A DNA stretch of 64,000 nucleotides from Streptomyces sp. RerS4 (GTDB lineage Bacteria; Actinomycetota; Actinomycetes; Streptomycetales; Streptomycetaceae), in contig NZ_CP097322.1 in the NCBI RefSeq assembly GCF_023515955.1, forward strand, positions 3,823,501-3,887,500, written 5' to 3'. Position numbers and translations under genes: made by a program. The notes under the pieces are model-generated. The model was not told the DNA's origin, ran no database searches, and worked only from the letters and a program-made list of their open reading frames with translations. Below are positions 1-8,365 of this stretch, piece after piece; the stretch's first letter is position 1, and the number at the start of each line of letters is the position of its first letter.

Positions 1-411
1 GCCAACCACCCCCGCTACCTCCGCGCCGACCTCCCCTCCTGCGGCACCATGACCGCCCGCGCCGCCGCCCGGATGTACGCGGCGCTGCTCGGCGAGGTGG
101 ACGGCGTACGGCTCCTGCCGCCCGACCGGCTCGCGGCGGCGGCGGCCACGGCGGTGGACGGGCGGGACCGGATGCTGCTCGTCAGGTACGCCAAGGGGCT
201 GGGCTACTTCCTCGGCATGACACCGATGGGCGGGGAGCCCACCGCCTTCGGCCACCACGGCAGCGGCGGATCGATCGCCTTCGCCGACCGCCGGCGCGGC
301 CTGTCCTTCGCCTTCATCCACACCCACCTGGTCGCCCCCGCGAACCCCACGGCCCGCAAACTCGCCGACGCGGTCCGCGCGACCGCCGAGGAAGCCCCTA
401 CGCGGGGGTGA
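1..411 (+). CDS. Serine hydrolase, class C beta-lactamase-like (C-terminal part only)
   Basis: Only the last 136 codons are present; the frame is open from base 1, so the gene begins upstream. The segment HHGSGGS at visible codons 85-91 fits the glycine-rich loop that takes the place of the KTG motif in class C beta-lactamase and D-aminopeptidase-like serine hydrolases. The nucleophile-bearing SxxK motif would lie outside the window, so neither activity nor signal peptide can be judged. It ends 143 bp before the divergent-looking promoter of the TetR gene and is not obviously part of the next transcription unit. The family call rests on the loop and the overall pattern; the substrate is unknown. 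Confidence 0.65.
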   Translation, partial: ANHPRYLRADLPSCGTMTARAAARMYAALLGEVDGVRLLPPDRLAAAAATAVDGRDRMLLVRYAKGLGYFLGMTPMGGEPTAFGHHGSGGSIAFADRRRGLSFAFIHTHLVAPANPTARKLADAVRATAEEAPTRG

Positions 412-553
412 GGGCGGTCAACGGCTTCTGTGGGCGTCCCGACCTGCGACGGAGTGGCTTCGACGCCGCCGTCCGGATGGGCTCGGACGGCGGCGAACGC
501 AACCACGTCAGGGGTCGGCGATCGCGTCGATGGAGCCAGCAAATGTCCGTTTC

Positions 554-586
554 TTGACAGTTTGGCGTGTATTGGAGTACTGTCAA
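554..586 (+). promoter_or_regulatory. Promoter with 8-bp inverted-repeat operator for the TetR gene
   Basis: TTGACAGT at 554-561 and its exact reverse complement ACTGTCAA at 579-586 are separated by 17 bp. The left arm contains a perfect -35 box (TTGACA, 554-559), and the right arm overlaps a plausible -10 (TACTGT, 578-583; 18-bp spacing). The downstream ATG at 593 lies at about the expected transcription start, so the message may be nearly leaderless. A palindrome that covers both promoter boxes is the usual layout for an autorepressed TetR gene. That role is inferred. Confidence 0.75.
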
Positions 587-592
587 CGTGTC

Positions 593-1216
593 ATGAATAA
601 GCGAGGCCGGTACGAGAGCCCGCTGCGTGCCGAGCAGATGGAGCAGACCCGTCAGCGGATCTTCGCGGCAATGACCGAGGCCATCGCCGACGAGACCGTG
701 GAAGAGCTCACCATCCCGCTCGTCGCACAGCGCGCGAACATCGCCGTACGCACCGTCTACCGCCACTTCCCGACCCGGGACGAACTCTTCGTTGCGTGGA
801 ACGAGTGGGCCCAGGCCCACCTCCACGTGCTCATGCTGTCCTACCCGGACACCCTCGAAGGGCTTCGCCGCCTGACTCCGGAGCTCTACCGCTCGTACGA
901 CGAGAACCAGGCGCTGATCCTTGCCCTGCTGAACTTCAAGGCGGCCCTGCCGCTGCGGCGCCAGGGTCGGGCCCACCGGTTCCGCGCCGTGGAGTCGGCG
1001 CTTGCCGAGGTCACCGCCGCGGCCTCCCCGACGGCCCGGCGGCGCGCGGTGGCGGTCCTCTACCTGCTGGTGAGCGCACCGGCATGGCAGGCCATGCGTG
1101 AGCAGACAGGACTCGACGGGGCCGAGGCCGGCGAGGCGGCCGCCTGGGCGGTCCGGGTCCTCACCGACGCTCTCCAGCGTGATCCACAGGGCCCGGCAGG
1201 CGCAGCCACCACCTGA
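593..1216 (+). CDS. TetR/AcrR-family transcriptional regulator
   Basis: 207 residues, a normal TetR length. The N-terminal helix-turn-helix lies at about residues 16-62: the stretch TRQRIFAAMTEAI is helix 1, and VAQRANIAVRTVYRHFP is the recognition region with the family's typical TVYRHF signature. The C-terminal ligand domain is not assignable. I chose the ATG at 593 over an in-frame ATG at 530 because the promoter and palindrome at 554-586 would otherwise lie inside the gene. It is followed after 74 bp by the two-gene phosphotransferase module on the same strand, so it likely represses itself and that module, perhaps in response to the module's substrate. Confidence 0.85.
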   Translation: MNKRGRYESPLRAEQMEQTRQRIFAAMTEAIADETVEELTIPLVAQRANIAVRTVYRHFPTRDELFVAWNEWAQAHLHVLMLSYPDTLEGLRRLTPELYRSYDENQALILALLNFKAALPLRRQGRAHRFRAVESALAEVTAAASPTARRRAVAVLYLLVSAPAWQAMREQTGLDGAEAGEAAAWAVRVLTDALQRDPQGPAGAATT

Positions 1217-1290
1217 GCCGTCTGGGCCACCTTGGCCACCTTGGCCACCTGAGCCATTCGAACCATTCGAGCGGCGAGGAGGAAGCGGCC

Positions 1291-2985
1291 ATGAGCATCG
1301 CCGCCGCACCCACGTTTGCCCCTCCGGGACCGGGCACCTGGTCCCTCGATGCCACCCACTTCACACGTCCTGTCACCCGCTTCCACGCCGAGATCTTCCC
1401 GGCGGAGTTCGGCCGGGGCTTCGGCGACAGCCTGCGCCGGTACGGCTCGCTGCTGGAGCGTCTCGACTGGGCGTTCGTCAACGGCTTCAGCTACTACTGC
1501 CCCCGGCCGATAGGTGCGCCGCCGGACGTCTCGGGCCACCCCCCGCACGAGGTGTGGGAGCGCATGGCGGCCGACGACCCGCGGATCCGGGAGCGGCTGG
1601 CGACGAGCGCGATGGTCTTCGAGCGCCGGCTGTGGCGCGAAGACCTCCGCCGCTGGGACAGCGAGGTGAAGCCTTCGCTGGTCGCCGACCACCGGGCGCT
1701 GCTGGAGGTCGAGCCCGCCGCTCTGGACGACGCCGGCCTGCTGGCCCACCTCGACCGCTGTCGCGAGCACCAGCGGCGGGCCTGCTACCTGCACCATCTG
1801 TTCAACATGCCCGCTCTGCTGCCGATGGGCGACCTCCTGGCGCACTGCCAGGAGTGGACCAGCCGTACTCCTGGGGAGATTCTCGCGCCGCTGGCCGGGT
1901 CCAGCCCGGACCCGTTGGCCGCCGGCGAGGAGCTCGCGCGGCTGACCGCGGCGGTCACCGCCGACCCCGAGGCGCGCAGGCTCTTCGCCTCGTCCACCGA
2001 GCCCGCCGAGCTACTGGACGCGCTGTGCGCGCTGCCCGCCCCGACCGGTGCTGCGGCGGCCGCGTACCTCGAACAGGTGGGCTGGCGCCCCGTCAACGGC
2101 GAGGACGTCGGCGACCCTTGCGTCCTGGAGATGCCCGGTCTGGTCGTCAGGGCCATCCGGACCACGGCGGCGGGCCGGCCGTCCGCGAACGAGGGGCAGG
2201 AAACCGAGACGGCAGCCGAACTGCGAAGCGCCGTACCCCTGCCCCACCGCGGCCGCTTCGACGAACTGCTCTCCGAGGCCCGGTTGGTGTCGCGACTGCG
2301 CGACGAACGCGGATCGTTCGCCGACCTCCCGGCCATCGGCCTCACCCGCCGCGCCATCCTCGCCGCCGGCCGCCGGCTCGCCCGGACCGGACGGATCGCC
2401 GACCCCGCCCACCTGGTCGAGGCCGATTACACCGAGCTGCGCGAACTCGTCCGTACCGGCGATGGGCCGGACCCCGGCGAATTGTCGGACCGTGCCCGCT
2501 ACCGGGAACAGGCCCGGTACGCAGACGCCCCACTCCTGCTCGGGCCACCCCCGGGCGATCCTCTGCCACCGCAGTGGCTGCCGCCGGCAGCCGCACGACT
2601 GGAACAGGCCCTCGGAGCGGTGGTCCAGGCGATGTTCGGAAACCCCGTGGCACGTACCGCGGGACGGACCGTGCACGGACTGGGCGCGAGCCCCGGCGTC
2701 TACGAGGGCACCGCACGCGTCATCCGCGACGTGGCGGAGTTCGGACGACTCCAGCCCGGCGACGTCCTGGTGACCAACGCGACCACGACCGCCTTCAACA
2801 TCGTCCTGCCGCTGCTCGGTGCGATCGTCACCGACCGCGGCGGGGCACTGTCCCACGCGGCCATCGTCGCCCGGGAGTTCGCCATCCCGGGAGTGGTCGG
2901 CTGTACGGATGCCACCGCGGTACTCCCGGACGGATCCCGGGTCCGGGTCGACGGCCGGGCCGGAGAAGCGGCGGTCGTGTCATGA
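1291..2985 (+). CDS. PEP-utilising enzyme, substrate and phosphohistidine-domain subunit
   Basis: 564 residues. The last ~80 residues are a PEP-utilising-enzyme swivelling domain with GGALSHAAIVAREFAIPG; the catalytic histidine is His522. In this family it accepts a phosphate from ATP and passes it on. The remaining ~480 residues match the central, substrate-recognising part of rifampin phosphotransferase or phenylphosphate-synthase-type proteins (for example RLRDERGSFADLP and RRLARTGRIADPAHL). No ATP-binding domain is present; it is encoded by the next gene, which overlaps by four bases (ATGA). The RBS GAGGAGGA lies just before the ATG. Two short 9-bp repeats fill the 74-bp gap after tetR. 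The real acceptor (an antibiotic, a phenol or another alcohol) cannot be read from sequence. Confidence 0.8.
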   Translation: MSIAAAPTFAPPGPGTWSLDATHFTRPVTRFHAEIFPAEFGRGFGDSLRRYGSLLERLDWAFVNGFSYYCPRPIGAPPDVSGHPPHEVWERMAADDPRIRERLATSAMVFERRLWREDLRRWDSEVKPSLVADHRALLEVEPAALDDAGLLAHLDRCREHQRRACYLHHLFNMPALLPMGDLLAHCQEWTSRTPGEILAPLAGSSPDPLAAGEELARLTAAVTADPEARRLFASSTEPAELLDALCALPAPTGAAAAAYLEQVGWRPVNGEDVGDPCVLEMPGLVVRAIRTTAAGRPSANEGQETETAAELRSAVPLPHRGRFDELLSEARLVSRLRDERGSFADLPAIGLTRRAILAAGRRLARTGRIADPAHLVEADYTELRELVRTGDGPDPGELSDRARYREQARYADAPLLLGPPPGDPLPPQWLPPAAARLEQALGAVVQAMFGNPVARTAGRTVHGLGASPGVYEGTARVIRDVAEFGRLQPGDVLVTNATTTAFNIVLPLLGAIVTDRGGALSHAAIVAREFAIPGVVGCTDATAVLPDGSRVRVDGRAGEAAVVS

Positions 2986-3893
2986 GGACATCGCCTGCCG
3001 AGGTGGTGCCGCTCGGGTCCGCGACCGACGAGGCCCTGTACGGCGGCAAGGCCGCGAACCTCGCGATCGCCGTCCGAGCCGGGCTGCCGGTGCCTCCTGG
3101 GATCGCCCTGCCCTGGCCGTTCGTGGACGCGGTCGCCGAGGGCAGCCCCGGCGCACAGGAGGCGCTGCGCGCGGCGGTCGACCACCTCGCGGGCGGATCG
3201 TCCGCGTCGGGACAGCCACTGGGACAGCCGCTGGCAGTACGTTCCTCCGCCCCGGGTGAGGATTCGGCCGAGGCGAGCTTCGCCGGCCAGCATCTCAGCT
3301 GCCTCAACGTGGACACCCACCAGGCGCTGACCGAGGCGGTCCGGGCCGTACGAGAGTCCGCCCGCGCCCCCGCCGCGCTTGCCTACCGCCATCGGCTCGG
3401 TCTGGTGGGGCAACCGCGCATCGCGGTGGTCGTACAGGCTCTGGTGGCCGCTGACCGCGCCGGCGTCCTGTTCACCCGCGATCCGCTCGACGGCTCCGAA
3501 GTCGTGGTGGTCGAGGCGAGCTGGGGCCTGGGCGAGTCGGTGGTCGAAGGCCTGGTCGTCCCGGACCGCTACCGGATCGACGCCGGCGGCAGAGTACGAG
3601 AACGCGTGGCGGGAGTGAAGGACATCGCCGTCCGGCCCTCACCCCTCGGCGGTATCAGCCAGGTCACCGTCCCGCCCGAACACGTCCGAACGCTCTGCCT
3701 CGACGACGCGCAGCTCACCGAGCTGCGCGAACTGGCCTCCCGCTGCGCACTGGTCTTCGCAGGACCGCAGGACATCGAATGGGCCTTCGCGGGCGGACAC
3801 CTGCACCTGCTGCAACGGCGGCCGCTGACCGTGGCCGCCGAACAGGGGCTGAGCGCACCGGCCGGACGCCTCGACGGTGCCGGTGGCCCATGA
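2982..3893 (+). CDS. PEP/pyruvate-binding ATP-grasp subunit (partner of the preceding gene)
   Basis: 303 residues, corresponding to the N-terminal ATP-binding domain of PEP synthase. Landmarks are GGKAANLAIAVRAGLPVPPG near the start, AVRSSAPGEDSAEASFAGQ in the middle, VLFTRDP and ASWGLGESVVEG, and QDIEWAFAGGHLHLLQRRPL near the C-terminus, all classic for this fold. It has no phosphohistidine domain of its own, so it must act with the 564-residue protein upstream; the ATGA overlap implies coupled translation. The two proteins total 867 residues, about the size of a single-chain rifampin phosphotransferase, but with the domain order changed. Known split precedents include phenylphosphate synthase of Thauera. 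Confidence 0.82.
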   Translation: MRTSPAEVVPLGSATDEALYGGKAANLAIAVRAGLPVPPGIALPWPFVDAVAEGSPGAQEALRAAVDHLAGGSSASGQPLGQPLAVRSSAPGEDSAEASFAGQHLSCLNVDTHQALTEAVRAVRESARAPAALAYRHRLGLVGQPRIAVVVQALVAADRAGVLFTRDPLDGSEVVVVEASWGLGESVVEGLVVPDRYRIDAGGRVRERVAGVKDIAVRPSPLGGISQVTVPPEHVRTLCLDDAQLTELRELASRCALVFAGPQDIEWAFAGGHLHLLQRRPLTVAAEQGLSAPAGRLDGAGGP

Positions 3894-3928
3894 CGTGCAC
3901 ACGCGCAGATCTGGTGGCGCCGGCCCGG

Positions 3929-4066
3929 TCAGGCCGTATGCCAGGCGCTGATCAGTTCCTCAGGCCCGTACGACGCCTGGAGGCCGGAGCAGCGCCACTC
4001 CGAGCAGATCAGCGGAAGGCCGCCCGTGATCAGAGCGGCGTCGAAGGCGGCCGCGGGCCAGTGGGG
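3929..4066 (-). pseudogene. Possible 3' scrap of an ATPase-type gene
   Basis: On the minus strand about 45 codons before a stop read like the end of a real protein: DAALITGGLPLICSEW followed by SYGPEELISAWHTA. The ITGGLPLICSEW pattern resembles the segment after the sensor region in archaeal-type AAA ATPases (DUF234-like), but the match is from memory. Nothing upstream in this frame looks like coding sequence; it runs into the tRNA terminator and tRNA-Ser. It may be the leftover of a deletion or integration event beside the tRNA. Low confidence. Confidence 0.3.
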
Positions 4067-4073
4067 CAAAGCA

Positions 4074-4108
4074 GAAGAGCCGAACCGCAAATTGCGGCTC
4101 GGCTCTTC
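4074..4108 (-). terminator. Rho-independent terminator after tRNA-Ser
   Basis: The stem GAAGAGCCG...CGGCTCTTC is extended by a second arm, CCGCAA/TTGCGG, and lies about 20 bp past the 3' end of the minus-strand tRNA-Ser. It could also stop plus-strand transcripts from the phosphotransferase module. Confidence 0.7.
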
Positions 4109-4129
4109 GTTCGCCTGTTCAGGCGGCTG

Positions 4130-4214
4130 CGGAGGATACGAGATTCGAACTCGTGAGGGGTTGCCCCCAACACGCTTTCCAAGCGTGCGCCCTAGGCCTC
4201 TAGGCGAATCCTCC
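4130..4214 (-). tRNA. tRNA-Ser (anticodon GGA)
   Basis: An 85-nt class II tRNA with a long variable arm. The acceptor stem GGAGGAT pairs with ATCCTCC, the anticodon loop CTTGGAAAG carries GGA, and the T-loop is TTCGAAT. CCA is not encoded. It sits just upstream of the SRP RNA and dnaX on the opposite strand. Confidence 0.92.
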
Positions 4215-4354
4215 GCCGCAAACAATACAAGACGTTGAGGGGTGCTCGCGAACACGATCCTGATCTTGGGGGTCGGAGGGGGTCGGAGGGGGGGCCGGGT
4301 GGGGCGGGGATCCGGGGCGGCTCGATTCCGGGGGGCGGTATCCGCTAGGGTGGG

Positions 4355-4446
4355 GCCCAGCCCCTCACGCGGCGCTATCTCACCCAACTCCCCCAGGGCC
4401 GGAAGGCAGCAAGGGTAAGTGGGCTCTGGCGGGTGCGTGGGGGGCG
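4355..4446 (+). ncRNA. ffs: Bacterial small SRP RNA (4.5S)
   Basis: The universally conserved apical motif GGCCGGAAGGCAGCAAGGG is at 4398-4416, flanked by the expected internal loop. The outer stem pairs CCCCTCACGC with GCGTGGGGGG. This RNA binds Ffh and targets nascent membrane proteins. A TAGGGT -10-like box lies directly upstream. The ends are estimated from pairing. Its position between tRNA-Ser and dnaX is typical of Streptomyces. Confidence 0.85.
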
Positions 4447-4507
4447 CTTTGCGTTCCGGAGCCGTTGGGGGCCGCCGTTGTCGGTGCGCCCGGATAACCT
4501 CGTAGAC

Positions 4508-6765
4508 GTGTCGTCCCTTGCGCTGTACCGCCGCTACCGCCCCGAGTCGTTCGCCGAGGTCATCGGGCAGGACCATGTCACGGTCCCGCTCATGCAGGCC
4601 CTGCGGAACAACCGGGTCAATCACGCGTACCTGTTCAGCGGGCCGCGCGGGTGTGGAAAGACGACCAGCGCGCGGATCCTCGCGCGGTGCCTGAACTGTG
4701 AGCAGGGTCCCACCCCCGACCCCTGCGGCGAGTGCCAGTCCTGCCGTGACCTGGCCAGGAACGGGCCGGGGTCGATCGACGTCATCGAGATCGACGCCGC
4801 GTCGCACGGTGGCGTGGACGATGCCCGTGACCTGCGCGAGAAGGCGTTCTTCGGGCCGGCGTCGAGCCGGTACAAGATCTACATCATCGACGAGGCCCAC
4901 ATGGTCACCTCGGCGGGCTTCAACGCCCTGCTGAAGGTGGTCGAGGAGCCTCCGGAGCACCTCAAGTTCATCTTCGCCACCACCGAGCCCGAGAAGGTCA
5001 TCGGGACCATCCGGTCCCGGACGCACCACTACCCCTTCCGGCTCGTGCCGCCCGGCACGCTGCGCGACTACCTCGGTGAGGTCTGCGGCCGCGAGGGCGC
5101 CCACGTCGAGGACGGCGTGCTGCCGCTCGTCGTGCGGGCCGGCGCCGGATCCGTGCGTGACTCCATGTCCGTCATGGACCAGCTGCTCGCCGGCGCCGGG
5201 GCCGAGGGTGTGACGTATGCCATGGCCACCTCCCTGCTCGGGTACACCGAGGGCTCGCTGCTCGACTCCGTCATCGACGCCTTCGCCGCCGGCGACGGGG
5301 CAGCCGCGTTCGAGGTCGTCGACCGGGTGGTCGAGGGCGGCAACGACCCGCGCCGGTTCGTCGCCGACCTGCTGGAGCGGCTGCGCGACCTGGTGATCCT
5401 GGCCGCCGTGCCCGACGCGGGGGAGAAGGGGCTCATCGACGCTCCCGCCGATCTCGTGGAGCGGATGCAGGCCCAGGCGTCGGTGTTCGGCGCCGCCGAG
5501 CTGTCGCGCGCCGCCGACCTGGTCAACGCCGGGCTCACCGAGATGCGGGGGGCGACCTCGCCCCGGCTCCAGCTGGAGCTGATCTGCGCGCGGGTGCTGC
5601 TGCCCGCCGCCTTCGACGACGAGCGCTCCTTCCAGGCCCGCCTCGACCGGCTCGAACGGAGCGGCCCGCCCGCCGGTGTGGCGTACGCCGCCCCGGCCGC
5701 CGCCCCCGCCATGGGATACGTTCCCGCGCCCGAGGCCCATGGCATGGCTCCGGCCGGCCCGGGTGGCGGGGTCGCCGCCGCGCGTGCCGCCGTACGGGGC
5801 CCCGAGCCGCAGCCCGCGGCGCCGGTGGCACCCGTAGCGGCGGAGCCCGCGCCGCAGCCCGCAGCCGCGGCCGCCGCCCCGGCCCCGCCGCCCTCCCGCC
5901 CCCGCGCCCGCCGCCCCGGGGCCTGGCCCGGTGCCGCGCAGCCCGGCAGCGGTGCGCCCGCGCCCGGCGCCTGGCCCGGAGCCGCGACCCCGGCCACCCC
6001 GCCCCGGCCGCCGCTCCCGCCCCGGCGCCTGGCCCAGCGCCGCCGCCCCGGCAGCGGCGCCCCGGCCCCACCCCGGCCCCGGCCCCGGCACCCGCCCCGA
6101 CGTCCGCCCCGCCCGCCGCCGCGCCCTCCCCCGGCATGGCCGCCGGCGCGGGACAGGTCCAGGCGATGTGGCCCGGCGTCCTGGAGGCCGTGAAGAACCG
6201 CCGCCGCTTCACCTGGATCCTGCTCAGCCAGAACGCCCAGGTCACCGGCTTCGACGGCACCACCCTCCAGCTCGGCTTCCCCAACGCTGGCGCCCGCGAC
6301 AACTTCGCGAGCAGCGGCAGCGAGGACGTCCTCAAGGCGGTGCTCTCCGAGCAGTTCCAGGTCAACTGGAAGATCGACGCCGTGGTGGGAGGCGGCGGCC
6401 CCGCCCCGACCCAGCAGTCCTCTTACGCCGCCCCGCCGGCCCCCGCCCAGGCCCCGGCCGCGCCCACCCCCGCCTACAACCCGCCACCGGCGCCCCACCA
6501 GAACCAGCAGAGCCACCAGCCCCACCAGCCCCAGCAGCCCCAGGCGTCCGCCCCGCAGCAGCCGTACCAGCCACCGGCACCCCAGCAGTCCCACCAGTCC
6601 CACCAGTCCCAGCCCCCCACCCCGCAGGCCCCCCCGCCCGTCGCCCCCGAGGACGACGTGGCGGAGGCCGACGACCCCGACCTCGTCGAGAGCGCCCTGA
6701 CCGGACACGACCTGATCGTGCGCGAGCTCGGAGCCACCGTTGTGGAGGAATACACGAATGAGTAG
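4508..6765 (+). CDS. dnaX: DNA polymerase III subunit gamma/tau (frame broken in the linker)
   Basis: This is the clamp-loader ATPase of the replisome. From the GTG at 4508 (VSSLALYRRYRPESF) the protein shows Walker A GPRGCGKT at residues 45-52, a four-cysteine zinc knot at about 64-79 and Walker B with DEAH. The first frame runs to a stop at 6193. Real tau sequence then continues in another frame, from about 6140 to 6765. The break lies in the Ala/Pro-rich linker at about 5990-6100. One missing C, or four, would restore a natural linker of Ala, Pro, Gly and Trp, so I treat it as one gene with a probable sequence error. Programmed frameshifting, known for E. coli dnaX, is less likely because I see no slippery heptamer. 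Confidence 0.85.
6136..6765 (+). CDS. dnaX: dnaX 3' segment: tau C-terminal domain, displaced by the frame break
   Basis: This segment carries the folded region that follows the linker: QVQAMWPGVLEAVKNRRRF and, further on, LQLGFPNAGARDNFA. Both are typical of the tau domain found in actinobacterial DnaX. After it comes a long Gln/Pro/His-rich tail and a conserved acidic C-terminus (DDPDLVESALTGHDLIVREL). The ATG at 6136 has no ribosome binding site in front of it, so it is unlikely to be an independent gene. It should be read as the end of the gene that starts at 4508. Confidence 0.7.
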   Translation: MAAGAGQVQAMWPGVLEAVKNRRRFTWILLSQNAQVTGFDGTTLQLGFPNAGARDNFASSGSEDVLKAVLSEQFQVNWKIDAVVGGGGPAPTQQSSYAAPPAPAQAPAAPTPAYNPPPAPHQNQQSHQPHQPQQPQASAPQQPYQPPAPQQSHQSHQSQPPTPQAPPPVAPEDDVAEADDPDLVESALTGHDLIVRELGATVVEEYTNE

Positions 6766-6812
6766 CGCCCCGTAGTTGGGTGGCCGCACGAAACCCGCCA
6801 CGCCGGCCGGGC

Positions 6813-6818
6813 TACCCT
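6813..6818 (+). promoter_or_regulatory. -10 box of purD; message probably leaderless
   Basis: TACCCT (TAnnnT form) ends 7 bp before the GTG of purD at 6826, which places the transcription start at or next to the start codon. No ribosome binding site is visible in the gap. The same arrangement (TACACT, then GTG) occurs at purF. Confidence 0.5.
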
Positions 6819-6825
6819 GGGCGGC

Positions 6826-8079
<1,254 letters not shown>

Positions 8080-8099
8080 CCAGCACGGCGGAGCGAGCA

Positions 8100-8133
8100 C
8101 GGGCCCGGGGCGCGCGGACGCGCACCGGGCCCG
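8100..8133 (+). terminator. Terminator after purD
   Basis: CGGGCCCGG (8100-8108) pairs with CCGGGCCCG (8125-8133) around a GC-rich loop, 20 bp after the purD stop. There is no U run, which is common in Streptomyces. Confidence 0.6.
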
Positions 8134-8365
8134 CGCGCGTGTCCGCGTACGAGTGCCTCCGGCCGCGTTCGAGCGCACCCACCTTTACCCAAAGCCATTC
8201 CATCGGGTGATGTCACCCGGTCCGCCTGACGCCCGGCCGCTCCCCAACTAGGGTGCGGCGCAAGCATTCCGGCACATGGCCCACCGGCATTGCGATGTCG
8301 GTGGCGGGTGTCACAGTGGGGGAGTGAGCAACGCCGCCGCAGGGCAGAGGGGGTGAGGTCCGGCC

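Noticed and set aside
1098..2981. Long plus-strand frame continuous with the ATP-grasp gene
   Set aside because: Only the part from the ATG at 2982 has family similarity; upstream it is an Arg/Pro/Gly-rich shadow of the 564-residue gene.
3929..6091. 720-codon minus-strand frame across dnaX
   Set aside because: It is a shadow of dnaX and of the SRP/tRNA region; only its last ~45 codons look protein-like and are listed separately.
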